Part shown: one piece after another, positions 1 through 8,744 of the stretch
Position numbering within the stretch: the first letter of the stretch is position 1
How the letters are laid out: each line of letters starts with the position of its first letter
Source of the DNA: Actinocorallia herbida
Lineage (GTDB): Bacteria; Actinomycetota; Actinomycetes; Streptosporangiales; Streptosporangiaceae
Length of the DNA stretch: 64,000 nt
NCBI RefSeq assembly: GCF_003751225.1
Contig: NZ_RJKE01000001.1
Span: 6,200,001 to 6,264,000 of the forward strand
Direction: 5' to 3'
Notes under the pieces: generated by a model
Told to the model about the DNA's origin: nothing
Seen by the model: only the letters and a program-made list of their open reading frames with translations
Databases searched by the model: none
Position numbers and translations under genes: made by a program

Positions 1-476
1 TGCTACGAGTCATCGGCGACACCTCTTGGTGCGACGCATCAATACGGCCTTTCATTGAGCGGATCGGAGGGACGCATCGCCCTCCTGGGTGGTGACGGAT
101 CCGGCTCCTCACTGTTCGGCCAGACGACTGGAGCGAGTGAACGTGGTCGCAGGCCGGCCAACGCTCAGGAGAAGCGCAGGACCGCCGAACCACTGTGACC
201 GCTGTCACCTCGACCCAGGAAGCCGTATTTGCTTAAGCGCGATATCAACCGGGCTTATGCACCAACTACTGGAACGCTTCCGGCGAAGCACCGCACTTCT
301 CAGTGAGGTGGTCTCATCGAGTTTCGGATCGGGGGTCTGTGCTGCCGCAAGCGGCACCGACCCGGATCAAGAACGAACGCTCGTCCGGTTAACGATCTCG
401 ACTTAGCTCGATCACACAGGTGATTCGGCCTCGGCCGCTTCCTTCTCGGCCCCGTGGAACCCGTTTAAGAACCATC
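1..476. other. Leading region without a recognisable gene
   Basis: This stretch precedes the first IS. The only open frame of any length (89-406, plus strand) has an amino-acid composition typical of a chance frame and no recognisable family. I see no tRNA, repeat or clear promoter here. It ends at the TA (477-478) used as target by the first IS630 element. Confidence 0.5.
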
Positions 477-590
477 TAGTGTCCTGCGCCTGAAATTCGT
501 CGGCAAAATCGTGCGAGGGATTCGAGGATCTCTTCGGCGGTCTTGGTCCAGATGAAGGGTCGAGGGTTGCTGTTCCAGTCGTTGATCCAG

Positions 591-1515
591 TGAGCCTTTT
601 TCACCATGCTGCGAGGGCAGCCTCGCGGTTTTGAAGGACGCTGATGGCTTTGGCGAGGTGGCCGGCTCGGTGGGGGCAGCAGCGGAGCCTTGCCAGGATG
701 CTCCATGACTTGAGCTGCGCGTTTGCGCGTTCGCCGGGGCCGCGGAGCTTGGCGTGGGAGGGGTTGGCCTGCTTCTGTGCCTCGGGCTTGTTTCGGCCCT
801 TGTAGGGCGTGAGGATGTGCGGGCCCGCGCCGGTGTAGCCCTTGTCGGCCAGGACAAGCAGCCCGCAGCCGTCGAGTGCGCGGATCACGCCCCAGTTCCT
901 GGCCGCCGTCAGGTCGTGGATCGAGCCGGGGACCGCGCCCGAGACCCACACGATCTGACCTTCTGGACCGGCTATGACCTGCAGGTTCACCCCGTGTTTC
1001 CGGTGCTTTCCCGAGTAGAAGAGCCGGTCGGCGGCCAGCCGGTCGATCGCGATGAGCGTGCCGTCCAGCACCAGGTGGCCAAGCCCGTCCTTCTTCGCCT
1101 TGGCCAGCGCACGCTCCAGCTTGGGCGAGCGCGCCGACAGCAGCATCACGGTCTCGTTGACGTAGCGCCACGCGGTCGTGGTTCCGACTCCGAAACCGGC
1201 CGCGAGCTGCTGATACGTCTCACCCTTCTTCAAGTAGGCGACGGTCATGAGCGCCTGGCGGCCGGGCGGCAGGGCCCGGCCCTTGCTCCGCACCTTCCGC
1301 CGGTGCCGGCGCACCAGCCCGGTCACGTAATCCAGGGTCGAACGCGACAACGGCAGCGAAGAACGATAGAAAAGCATGCGAAGCCTCTGGTCGGGGACGT
1401 GTGGAGGTCAGAGACCACCCGTCCTACCAGGGGCTTCTTCACGTCCCGCGCCAGCCACACCGCCCGCGACCATGCTGTGACCAGCAGCCGCGAAAGGCTA
1501 CTGGAAAAGGTTCAG
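591..1515 (-). mobile_element. IS5-family-like element inside IS630 copy 1
   Basis: This segment is absent from IS630 copy 2 and so marks a precise insertion. The left end begins TGAGCCTTTTTCA; the right end read in reverse begins TGAACCTTTTCCA, giving imperfect inverted repeats. CAG occurs at 588-590 and at 1513-1515. The target duplication could be 1 to 3 bp, because the repeat ends and the duplicated bases overlap. With a 3-bp duplication the element is 922 bp (591-1512), normal for small IS5-group elements of actinomycetes. Confidence 0.85.
601..1377 (-). CDS. IS5-family (DDE_Tnp_4/HARBI1-like) transposase
   Basis: This 258-residue transposase fills its element. The N-terminal third has a helix-turn-helix ('QLAAGFGVGTTTAWRYV'). 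The catalytic domain shows the DDE pattern: 'LVLDGTLI' (first Asp), 'VLADKGYTG' (second Asp) and 'GERANAQLKSW' (Glu). This arrangement is that of the DDE_Tnp_4 family found in IS112- and IS1647-like Streptomyces elements. The frame is complete and undamaged, so the protein may be active. It is transcribed in the same direction as the transposase it interrupts. Confidence 0.85.
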   Translation of the reverse strand: MLFYRSSLPLSRSTLDYVTGLVRRHRRKVRSKGRALPPGRQALMTVAYLKKGETYQQLAAGFGVGTTTAWRYVNETVMLLSARSPKLERALAKAKKDGLGHLVLDGTLIAIDRLAADRLFYSGKHRKHGVNLQVIAGPEGQIVWVSGAVPGSIHDLTAARNWGVIRALDGCGLLVLADKGYTGAGPHILTPYKGRNKPEAQKQANPSHAKLRGPGERANAQLKSWSILARLRCCPHRAGHLAKAISVLQNREAALAAW

Positions 1516-2869
1516 TCGCGGATGTCGGCTTCCAGGGCCTGGACGCTTTTGTGGGCGCCACGGCGGATCTTCTGGTCGGCCAGGAAGCCGAACCAGCGTT
1601 CCACCTGGTTGATCCAGGAGGACCCCGTCGGGGTGAAGTGCATGTGGAAACGTGGGTGCTTGGCGAGCCACGCTTTGATCGCCGGGGTCTTGTGGGTGCC
1701 GTAGTTGTCCACGATGAGGTGGACGTCCAGGTCGGCGGGCACGGTCTTGTCGATGGTGATCAAGAACTTCTTGAACTCCGCGGCCCGGTGCTGGCGGTGC
1801 ATCTGGCCGATGACGGTGCCGTCGGCGATGTCGAAGGCTGCGAACAGGGTGGTGGTGCCGTGCCGGGCATAGTCATGGGTGCGGCGCTCGGGCATGCCCG
1901 GCATCATCGGCAGAACAGGTTGCGACCGGTCCAGCGCCTGGATCTGCGACTTCTCGTCCGTGCACAGGACCACCGCCTTCTCGGGCGGGTCGTGGTAGAG
2001 GCCGACGATGTCGACGACCTTCTCGACCAGCAGCGGGTCGGTCGACAGCTTGAACGTCTCAGCCCGGTGCGGCTTGAGCCCGAAATCACGCCAGATCCGG
2101 CCGATCGTCGACTTCGACAGGCCGCTGCGCTCGGCCATCGACGCCCGCGACCAGTGTGTGGCGTTCTTCGGCGTCTCCTCCAACGTCGCCACCACCACTT
2201 CCTCCACCTGATCCAGAGTGATCGACGGAGGCCGGCCCGGCCGTTCCTCGTCCATCAACCCATCCAACCCCAGCCGGACGAACCGGCCACGCCACTTGGA
2301 GACGGTGGAGGCGTCCACCCCCAACCGGGCGGCGACGTCCTTGCTGCTCATCCCGTCCGCACACGCCAATATGATCTTCGCTCGCATCGCCAGGACCTGC
2401 GCGGACTTCGCCCGCCGAGCCCACCGCACCAGCACCACCCGCTCATCATCACCCACCCTCAGCACGGCCTTGGGCCGGCCCTCCCGAGGCGCATCCAGCA
2501 GCCCCTCCACCCCACCGCGCGCGAACGCCGCCCGCCACTTGCGCACCGTCGTCACCGACACCCCTAGATCACGCGCCACCCGCGCGTTACTCGTCCCGGG
2601 CTCAGCACACGCCAGCACGATCCCCACCCGAAGAGCCAACGCCGACGACTCCACTGACACACCCACCAACCGCGCCCGCTCGACCTCACCCAGCTCGATC
2701 TCGACCGCAGCAGGACCCCGATTCGCCATAACAACACGATACATACTTAACCAACGAATTTCAGGCGCAGGACACTAGTGTCCTGCGCCTGAAATTCGTC
2801 GGCAAAATCGTGCGAGGGATTCGAGGTGATGTGCCCCGCTGATTCCGGACAGCTCTATTTGCGGTCAAT

Positions 2870-3781
2870 TCACGCTGAGAGCTGGGAGTTCAGGTACTCA
2901 GTGTGAACCTGGGCCGGGCTCTTGTTGCCGAGTGCTGAATGCCGTCGCCGGGGATTATACCAGAGCTCGATGTATTTGATGATGTCCCGGCGTGCGTGTT
3001 CTCGAGTGGGATATTCCGTCCGATGGACGCGCTCGTTCTTCAGTGCGGCGAAGAAGGATTCCGCGAGTGCGTTATCCCAGCAGACTCCGGTCCGCCCGGT
3101 CGATTGCCGTAGCCGGAGGCGCCGCAGGGTCTCGGCGAACTGCCTGGACATGTAATTGCTTCCGCGGTCGCTGTGAAATATCGCGCTTTCGGCCAGCCGG
3201 TGGTTTCGGGCCGCCATGCCGATCGCCTTCTCGATCAGCGGGGTCTTGTAGTCCTCGCCGATCGCCCAGCCGATGACGGCTCTGGAATAGCAGTCGATCA
3301 CCGTCGCCAGATAGATCCAGCCCTCCCATGTTTCGACGTAGGTGATGTCGCCGACGAGTTTTTCGCCGGGGGCGGACGCGGTGAAGTCGCGCTGCACGAG
3401 GTCGGGCACGTGGTGGGCCTGGCCGTCCTGCTCGGTCAGCCCGACGCGCCATGGCCTGGGCTGGCAGGGCTCCAGCCCCAGCTCCCGCATGACCGAGCGG
3501 ACGAGCTCCGGCCCGGCGGGCACGCCCTGTTCCACCAGATCGGTGTGGATCCGCCGATACCCGTACGTCCCATCGGAAACGTCGAAGAAGTGCCTCACCC
3601 ACGCCTTCAGCTCATCGCGGCGCCGCGCGGTCGCCGACTCCGGCCGGCTTCTCCATTCGTAGAATCCCGAGCGCGAGACACCCAGCCATGCGCACATCTG
3701 AACGATTGCCGGCGATCTATCGCCGATGACGACCGAAGGGTTGGCGTACTCCGCGTCGATGAACTCGTACTTCGAGGTCAC
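2870..3781 (-). CDS. IS3-family transposase OrfB, rve integrase core
   Basis: This 303-residue OrfB has an HTH_21 segment ('DGTYGYRRIHTDL') followed by an rve catalytic domain. The first Asp is in 'LVGDITYVETWEG', the second in 'FHSDRGSNY', and the Glu in 'WDNALAESFFAALKNE'. The start given is the GTG at 3781 that overlaps the orfA stop. Synthesis as an OrfAB fusion through the A7G slippery site at 3811-3817 is more likely than independent initiation. The frame is complete, so this IS appears potentially active. Confidence 0.92.
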   Translation of the reverse strand: MTSKYEFIDAEYANPSVVIGDRSPAIVQMCAWLGVSRSGFYEWRSRPESATARRRDELKAWVRHFFDVSDGTYGYRRIHTDLVEQGVPAGPELVRSVMRELGLEPCQPRPWRVGLTEQDGQAHHVPDLVQRDFTASAPGEKLVGDITYVETWEGWIYLATVIDCYSRAVIGWAIGEDYKTPLIEKAIGMAARNHRLAESAIFHSDRGSNYMSRQFAETLRRLRLRQSTGRTGVCWDNALAESFFAALKNERVHRTEYPTREHARRDIIKYIELWYNPRRRHSALGNKSPAQVHTEYLNSQLSA

Positions 3782-4068
3782 CGCTGCTCCCGAGCGAAGT
3801 ACAACGCCGCTTTTTTTACGAACTCGAGCTCCATCTTGAGTTCCTGGATCTCGCGTTCCTGCTCCTTCAGGCGCACCCGCTCATCGAGCGTCAAAGGAGC
3901 CTCTTCCCCGGCATGCTCACGCCGGTACGCACTCACCCAATTCGCCAGAGTCCCGGCATTGATGCCGAGCTCCTTCGCGACCTGTGCGATCGGACGGGAA
4001 GAATCCACCACCAACCTGGCGGCTTCCTGCCGATATTCAGGAGAGTAATTCCTCTTCGAACGAGCCAA
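3778..4068 (-). CDS. IS3-family transposase OrfA
   Basis: This 96-residue OrfA has an N-terminal helix-turn-helix of the HTH_Tnp_1 type ('YSPEYRQEAARLVVDS', then 'AQVAKELGINAGTLANWV'). A leucine-zipper-like stretch follows ('VRLKEQEREIQELKMELEF'), as usual for IS3 OrfA. It ends in a GTGA overlap with orfB. Seven A residues followed by G (complement of 3811-3817) lie just before the end, and the orfB frame is open back through them. A programmed -1 frameshift there would produce the OrfAB fusion transposase. Confidence 0.9.
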   Translation of the reverse strand: MARSKRNYSPEYRQEAARLVVDSSRPIAQVAKELGINAGTLANWVSAYRREHAGEEAPLTLDERVRLKEQEREIQELKMELEFVKKAALYFAREQR

Positions 4069-4073
4069 ATCAC

Positions 4074-5429
4074 TTACCTTTCCGGACTACCCCATTCTAG
4101 TGGGGCCACTGTCCGGAACCTTCGGGGCGGCTCAAGGATCTCTTCGGCGGTCTTGGTCCAGATGAAGGGCCGGGGGTTGCTGTTCCAGTCGTTGATCCAG
4201 TCGCGGATGTCGGCTTCCAGGGCCTGGACGCTTTTGTGGGCGCCACGGCGGATCTTCTGGTCGGCCAGGAAGCCGAACCAGCGTTCCACCTGGTTGATCC
4301 AGGAGGACCCCGTCGGGGTGAAGTGCATGTGGAAACGTGGGTGCTTGGCGAGCCACGCTTTGATCGCCGGGGTCTTGTGGGTGCCGTAGTTGTCCACGAT
4401 GAGGTGGACGTCCAGGTCGGCGGGCACGGTCTTGTCGATGGTGATCAAGAACTTCTTGAACTCCGCGGCCCGGTGCTGGCGGTGCATCTGGCCGATGACG
4501 GTGCCGTCGGCGATGTCGAAGGCTGCGAACAGGGTGGTGGTGCCGTGCCGGGCATAGTCATGGGTGCGGCGCTCGGGCATGCCCGGCATCATCGGCAGAA
4601 CAGGTTGCGACCGGTCCAGCGCCTGGATCTGCGACTTCTCGTCCGTGCACAGGACCACCGCCTTCTCGGGCGGGTCGTGGTAGAGGCCGACGATGTCGAC
4701 GACCTTCTCGACCAGCAGCGGGTCGGTCGACAGCTTGAACGTCTCAGCCCGGTGCGGCTTGAGCCCGAAATCACGCCAGATCCGGCCGATCGTCGACTTC
4801 GACAGGCCGCTGCGCTCGGCCATCGACGCCCGCGACCAGTGTGTGGCGTTCTTCGGCGTCTCCTCCAACGTCGCCACCACCACTTCCTCCACCTGATCCA
4901 GAGTGATCGACGGAGGCCGGCCCGGCCGCTCCTCGTCCATCAACCCATCCAACCCCAGCCGGACGAACCGGCCACGCCACTTGGAGACGGTGGAGGCGTC
5001 CACCCCCAACCGGGCGGCGACGTCCTTGCTGCTCATCCCGTCCGCACACGCCAATATGATCTTCGCTCGCATCGCCAGGACCTGCGCGGACTTCGCCCGC
5101 CGAGCCCACCGCACCAGCACCACCCGCTCATCATCACCCACCCTCAGCACGGCCTTGGGCCGGCCCTCCCGAGGCGCATCCAGCAACCCCTCCACCCCAC
5201 CGCGCGCGAACGCCGCCCGCCACTTGCGCACCGTCGTCACCGACACCCCTAGATCACGCGCCACCCGCGCGTTACTCGCCCCGGGCTCAGCACACGCCAG
5301 CACGATCCCCACCCGAAGAGCCAACGCCGACGACTCCACTGACACACCCACCAACCGCGCCCGCTCGACCTCACCCAGCTCGATCTCGACCGCAGCAGGA
5401 CCCCGATTCGCCATAACAACACGATACAT
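4074..5429 (-). pseudogene. IS630-family transposase, C-terminus replaced through IS3 insertion
   Basis: The reading frame is intact from 5429 to the codons for 'AEEILE'. It then runs into the IS3 end and stops at 4074, giving 451 residues, the last 16 or so of them foreign. The lost native tail is 'SLARFCRRISGAGH' plus the TA-derived stop, whose first part is visible at 2778-2826. The two helix-turn-helix units and all three acidic residues of the DDE domain are kept. The fused protein could therefore still be functional, although I treat it as disrupted. It is almost identical to the copy 1 transposase. Confidence 0.75.
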
Positions 5430-5463
5430 ACTTAACCAACGAATTTCAGGCGCAGGACACTAG

Positions 5464-6425
5464 TGGCGCGTCACGCAACCTTGCTGGGGTAACTGGTCCA
5501 TGAGCGGATCGGGGAGGTGGCGGCGAAGCTGGTCTTGGGTCGGGCGTGCCGGTTGTGCCAGCGGATGTAGGCGGCGATGACGGTGTTCTGCTGCTCGTGG
5601 GTGCGGTGGTCGGTGCCGTTGAGTGCGAAGTAGCGCAGGGCGGCGAACTCGGATTCGATCCAGTTGAGCCAGGAGCCGTAGGTCGGCAGGAACACCAGCT
5701 CGACGTCATGTGCGGCGGCCCATGCCCTGACCTCGGGGTGCTTGTGGGGCGAGTAGTTGTCGCAGATGACGTGCAGGCGTTCGCTGGGCCACCGTGCGCG
5801 CAGGCTCTTGAGGAAGGACAGGAACTCCCGCCATCGTTTCCGGTGCCGGATCCGGTAGTAGACCTTGCCGGTGGCCAGGTCGAGGGCGCCGAGCAGGTGC
5901 CGGACCCCGTCGTTGCGGTTGAACGTGGCGCGCAGCCTGGCCGGATGCCCGCTCGGCCGCCAGGTCTTGCCCTTGCGCGGCTGGAGGTTGAGCGGACCGA
6001 ACTCGTCGACGCAGATCACCCGGCCTCCCTGCGGCGGGTGTCGTAGAGGGCCAGAACGGCGTGCATTTTGGCGACGAAATCCGGATCGTTCGAGCTCTTC
6101 CACGTGGTCGTGGTCTGCCACGACACGCCGCCGGCCTTCAGGATCCCCGCCAGATGCGTGCGGCTCAGCGACGTCACCAGCCCGACGTCCTCGAGGTGGG
6201 CGGCCAACTTCGACAGGCTCCAGGTCGAGAACGCGGTGATGCCCCACTCGGCGGGGGTCGTCCGGGCGATCAGGCAGATGCGCTCACGCACCCACTCACC
6301 GATCCTCCTCGAACGGCCCCCTCTCCATTTTGGGTCCAGCGCGTCGAACCCCCGCTCATTGAACGCGTGCACCACCGACCGAACGTAATCATCGCTGACC
6401 TGCATCAACGACCGAATCGCAGCCG
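5464..6425 (-). mobile_element. Truncated second type of IS630-family element
   Basis: The left end (TGGCGCGTCACGCAACCTTG) matches the left end of the complete element at 48991-50181, but the match stops abruptly at about 6425. Roughly 230 bp of the other end, including the N-terminal part of the transposase and the right inverted repeat, are missing. Its left end is preceded by CTAG (5460-5463), which overlaps the end of IS630 copy 2. It therefore appears to have inserted at, or beside, the junction of the older element. Confidence 0.85.
5471..6408 (-). pseudogene. IS630-family transposase fragment with a one-base deletion
   Basis: Two frames (6408-6016 and 6247-5471) together match the C-terminal 80% of the 48998-50152 transposase. 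They are joined by a frameshift at about 6036-6040, where this copy has GGCGGGTG and the intact copy has GGCGGGGTG. One G has been lost, in the segment coding 'YDTPPQGGRVI'. The DDE_3 parts are recognisable ('VICDNYSPHKHPEV', 'SWLNWIESEF'). The first residues of the family, before 'LMQVSDDYVRSVV', are absent. It cannot give an active protein. Confidence 0.88.
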
Positions 6426-6634
6426 GGGCCTCTTCGTTTCCAGAAGATCAAGATCGAGACATAACGTCGACACCTTGGCCAATGCCAGCCCCGGCAGACC
6501 AGGACCGCCGCTGGCGAACACCTCGTCGCCAGCCCGCCCCGGCCCGCCGCCCGCTACGGTGGAGCACATGCCACGCCGCAACCAACTAGGATCTCAAAAA
6601 CATAACGCCCCCATATAAGCCCAGGTCGCGAAGG
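6426..6634 (+). promoter_or_regulatory. Probable CRISPR leader region
   Basis: This 200-bp non-coding segment lies between the truncated IS630 element and the first CRISPR repeat. Its last 60 bp are AT-richer than the surroundings (around 6590-6617), as leaders of type I arrays usually are. It lies on the 5' side of the repeats when they are written in the conventional type I-E orientation. The IS truncation at 6425 may have removed its outer part, along with any cas genes. Confidence 0.4.
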
Positions 6635-6962
6635 GTTCGCTCCGCGCAGGCGGAGGTAGTCCGCCGCGTCCGACGCGGCCCAGGAGGAGCTGGCGGTTCG
6701 CTCCGCGCAGGCGGAGGTAGTCCGTCCTTGTGTTCCTGCGGCTGTGATATCTGCGTGTTCGCTCCGCGCAGGCGGAGGTAGTCCGTCCTTGTGTTCCTGC
6801 GGCTGTGATATCTGCGTGTTCGCTCCGCGCAGGCGGAGGTAGTCCGGCCCGCACCGCGACGGAGACGGCGCTCACCGAGTTCGCTCCGCGCAGGCGGAGG
6901 TAGTCCGGTCGCGTTGCCACTGCTCAGAGCTGAGATCGAGTTCGCTCCGCGCAGGCGGAGGT
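6635..6962 (+). CRISPR. Type I-E-like CRISPR array, five full repeats and one truncated
   Basis: Repeats of 29 bp begin with GTTCGCTCCGCGCAGGCGGA at 6635, 6696, 6757, 6818 and 6879 and end in GTAGTCCG. A sixth, starting at 6940, is cut after 23 bp at 6962. Each repeat has a CTCCGC/GCGGAG stem around GCAG. All five spacers are exactly 32 bp: 6664-6695, 6725-6756, 6786-6817, 6847-6878 and 6908-6939. Spacers 2 and 3 are identical, a one-unit duplication. The 29/32 geometry and repeat form are those of type I-E arrays of actinomycetes. No cas gene lies in the window. Confidence 0.95.
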
Positions 6963-6979
6963 GGGACTGTTCCGCGAAG

Positions 6980-7163
6980 GGCTCTGTTGTGAAACCGGTG
7001 GTAACTCAAAGTGGCCGTCCTCGTTCCGGACATTCGCACCCTTCGCGCCACCTCCGGGAGCACTGTCGATAACGAAGTGTCGGTCCCCGGATCACCGAGA
7101 ACTACGGCAAACCACAGATCTCGGGCATGCACGCTCCGTCACCACCGAATCTGAAACAGAGCC
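6980..7163. repeat. MITE-like sequence with ISL3-type ends
   Basis: This 184-bp non-coding segment is bounded by imperfect 26-bp inverted repeats (6980-7005 and 7138-7163; 19 of 26 positions agree). They share the form GGCTCTGT...CGGTGGT..C with the ISL3 terminus at 8752-8780. It directly abuts the left end of the ISL3 element. It looks like a non-autonomous derivative of a related element, or the remnant of another copy. Confidence 0.55.
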
Positions 7164-7172
7164 CCGTAATCG

Positions 7173-8744
7173 GTGGTAGCTCTGTGTGATTTCGTGGCAG
7201 GCTGGAGGGTGCTGAGGGCTGAAGAGCTGGTCGGGGTGGTGTTCGCGGGGTTGTCCGCGCTGGTCATCGAGGACGTCGTGGAGGGCGGCGAGGTGATCCG
7301 GGTGAGGGCGAGGACGCGTGAGGAGCAGGTGCCGTGCCCGGTGTGCGGGACGTTGACGGGCCGTGTGCATGGCAGGTTCGGCCGGACGGTCGCGGACGTG
7401 CCGGTGGATGGGCGTCGGGTGGTGGTGTCGGTGCGGGTGCGGCGGCTGGCCTGCCAGGCGTGGTCGTGTTCGCGCAGGACGTTCCGGGAGCAGGTGCCGG
7501 GCCTGCTGGAGCGGTATCAGCGGCGGACCAGCCGTCTGGCCGACCAGCTGGGTGCGGTCGTGCGGGAACTCGCCGGCCGGGCGAGCGCTCGGATGTCAGC
7601 TGCTCTGGCGGTGGGTCTGTCGAGGTCGACCGCGTTGCGGCTGCTGGCAGCCTTGCCGCTCCCGCAGGTCCAGGTGCCCAGAGTGCTCGGGGTGGACGAC
7701 TTCGCGTTGAAGCGCCGTCACCGATACGCAACGATCCTGATCAACGCCGAGACCAGCGAACCGGTCGACGTCCTACCGGGCCGCGGCGCAGTCATCCTGG
7801 AGGAGTGGCTGCGGACGCATCCCGGAGTCGAGGTCGTGTGCCGAGACGGCTCCCTCGTCTATGCCGAAGCCGTCCGGCGGGCGCTGCCCGAGGCAGTGCA
7901 GGTCAGTGACCGGTGGCATCTGTGGCGGAACCTGTGCGACAAGACCTTGGCCGAGGTCCGATCCCACTCAGCGTGCTGGGCGACCGTCAACCCGCCCTGC
8001 CCCGGTGGCGTCCGCGAGCAGACGACCCGGGAACGCTGGCAGCAGATCCACAACCTCCTCGACCAGGGCATCGGCCTGCTGGAATGTGCCCGCCGCCTCG
8101 ACATCAACCTCAACACCGTCAAACGCTACGCCCGCCGCGGCGAACCCGAGGAACTCCGGATCGCGCCCCGCTACCGGGCCACGCTCGTCGACCCCTACCG
8201 CGACCACCTGCGCGCCCGCCGCGCCGAAGACCCCGCAGTCCCCGTCACCCAGCTCCTGCGAGAGATCAAGGAACTCGGCTACACCGGCAGCCTCAACCTT
8301 CTCTACCGCTACCTCAATCAGGGCCGCGCCGAAGGCGACCGGCCCGTCACCACCCCACGCCACCTCGCCCGCCTGCTCCTCACCCACCCCGACCACCTTC
8401 GCGACAAGGACGCCGACCTGCTGCGCGACCTCACCGCCGGCTGCCCCGAACTCACCGAACTCGCCCGCCTCATCGATGCCTTCGCGCAACTCCTCACCCC
8501 CGCCGACGGCAACGACGTCCTGCTCTCCGCCTGGATCACCGACGCCCGCGCCGCTGACCTGCCCCACCTGCACAGCCTCGCCAAAGGCCTCGACCTCGAC
8601 CGCCCCGCCGTCAACGCCGCGCTCACCCTGCCCTTCCACAACGGCCGCACCGAAGGCGTCAACACCCGCACCAAAAGAATCATGAGACAGATGCACGGAC
8701 GCGCTGGCTTCGAGCTCCTCCGCCACCGCATCCTCCTCTCCTAA
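7173..8744 (+). CDS. ISL3-family transposase
   Basis: This ISL3 transposase is full-length or nearly so (up to 523 residues). The N-terminal zinc-ribbon-like segment ('PCPVCGTLTGRVHG', then 'CSRRTFREQVPG') is followed by the DDE domain. 'VLGVDDFALKRRHRYATIL' carries the first Asp, 'CRDGSLVYAEAVRRALPEA' the second, and 'FHNGRTEGVNTRTKRI' the Glu. The middle has the family insertion with an HTH ('ECARRLDINLNTVKRYARRG'). The true start may be a GTG or TTG near 7208 rather than 7173. No inactivating change is visible. Confidence 0.88.
   Translation: MVALCDFVAGWRVLRAEELVGVVFAGLSALVIEDVVEGGEVIRVRARTREEQVPCPVCGTLTGRVHGRFGRTVADVPVDGRRVVVSVRVRRLACQAWSCSRRTFREQVPGLLERYQRRTSRLADQLGAVVRELAGRASARMSAALAVGLSRSTALRLLAALPLPQVQVPRVLGVDDFALKRRHRYATILINAETSEPVDVLPGRGAVILEEWLRTHPGVEVVCRDGSLVYAEAVRRALPEAVQVSDRWHLWRNLCDKTLAEVRSHSACWATVNPPCPGGVREQTTRERWQQIHNLLDQGIGLLECARRLDINLNTVKRYARRGEPEELRIAPRYRATLVDPYRDHLRARRAEDPAVPVTQLLREIKELGYTGSLNLLYRYLNQGRAEGDRPVTTPRHLARLLLTHPDHLRDKDADLLRDLTAGCPELTELARLIDAFAQLLTPADGNDVLLSAWITDARAADLPHLHSLAKGLDLDRPAVNAALTLPFHNGRTEGVNTRTKRIMRQMHGRAGFELLRHRILLS

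Larger units (their letters stand above)
476..2744 (-). pseudogene. IS630-family transposase, split by an IS5-like insertion
   Basis: The transposase reads from 2744 down to 1516 and resumes at 590-476. Joined, this gives a 447-residue protein. The N-terminal half has two helix-turn-helix units (about residues 40-75 and 110-155) of the kind that bind IS630 ends. The C-terminal half is a DDE_3 domain: 'CTDEKSQIQ' carries the first Asp, '[10 protein letters not shown]' the second, and the '[12 protein letters not shown]' segment the acidic third position. The IS5-like insertion lies near the C-terminus, in 'WINDWNSN', so only a truncated protein of about 410 residues can be made. The intact stop codon TAG would be formed by the target TA plus the flanking base. 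Confidence 0.85.
479..2775 (-). mobile_element. IS630-family element, copy 1, interrupted by an IS5-like element
   Basis: The ends are inverted repeats: GTGTCCTGCGCCTGAAATTC begins at 479 and its complement ends at 2775. The element is flanked by TA at 477-478 and 2776-2777, the usual IS630/Tc1-mariner target duplication. Comparison with copy 2 shows that a 925-bp segment (591-1515) interrupts it. Removing that segment leaves 1372 bp, exactly the length obtained for copy 2 after its own insertion is removed. The right-hand TA is shared with copy 2, so the two elements abut with only one TA between them. Confidence 0.9.
2827..4134 (-). mobile_element. IS3-family element, 1308 bp
   Basis: The left end begins TGATGTGCCCCGCTGATTCC and the right end, read in reverse, begins TGAGCCGCCCCGAAGGTTCC. 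These are imperfect inverted repeats with the TG...CA termini typical of IS3. AGG at 2824-2826 is repeated at 4135-4137, a 3-bp target duplication. The element carries overlapping orfA and orfB and lies in the 3' end of the copy 2 IS630 transposase. Confidence 0.92.
2778..5460 (-). mobile_element. IS630-family element, copy 2, interrupted by an IS3 element
   Basis: This near-identical second copy of the 479-2775 element starts immediately after the shared TA (2776-2777) and ends at 5460 before TA (5461-5462). Where the copies meet, the two inverted ends form a perfect palindrome around CTAG. An IS3 element (2827-4134) with its 3-bp target duplication interrupts the transposase 3' end. Removing both leaves 1372 bp, as in copy 1. 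Differences between copies are a few scattered bases, such as 1861-2744 against the same stretch in copy 2, so duplication was recent. Confidence 0.9.

Noticed and set aside
754-1704. Long plus-strand frame over the IS5-like transposase
   Set aside because: It is antisense to a transposase with clear DDE motifs and shows no family features; it is produced by high GC content.
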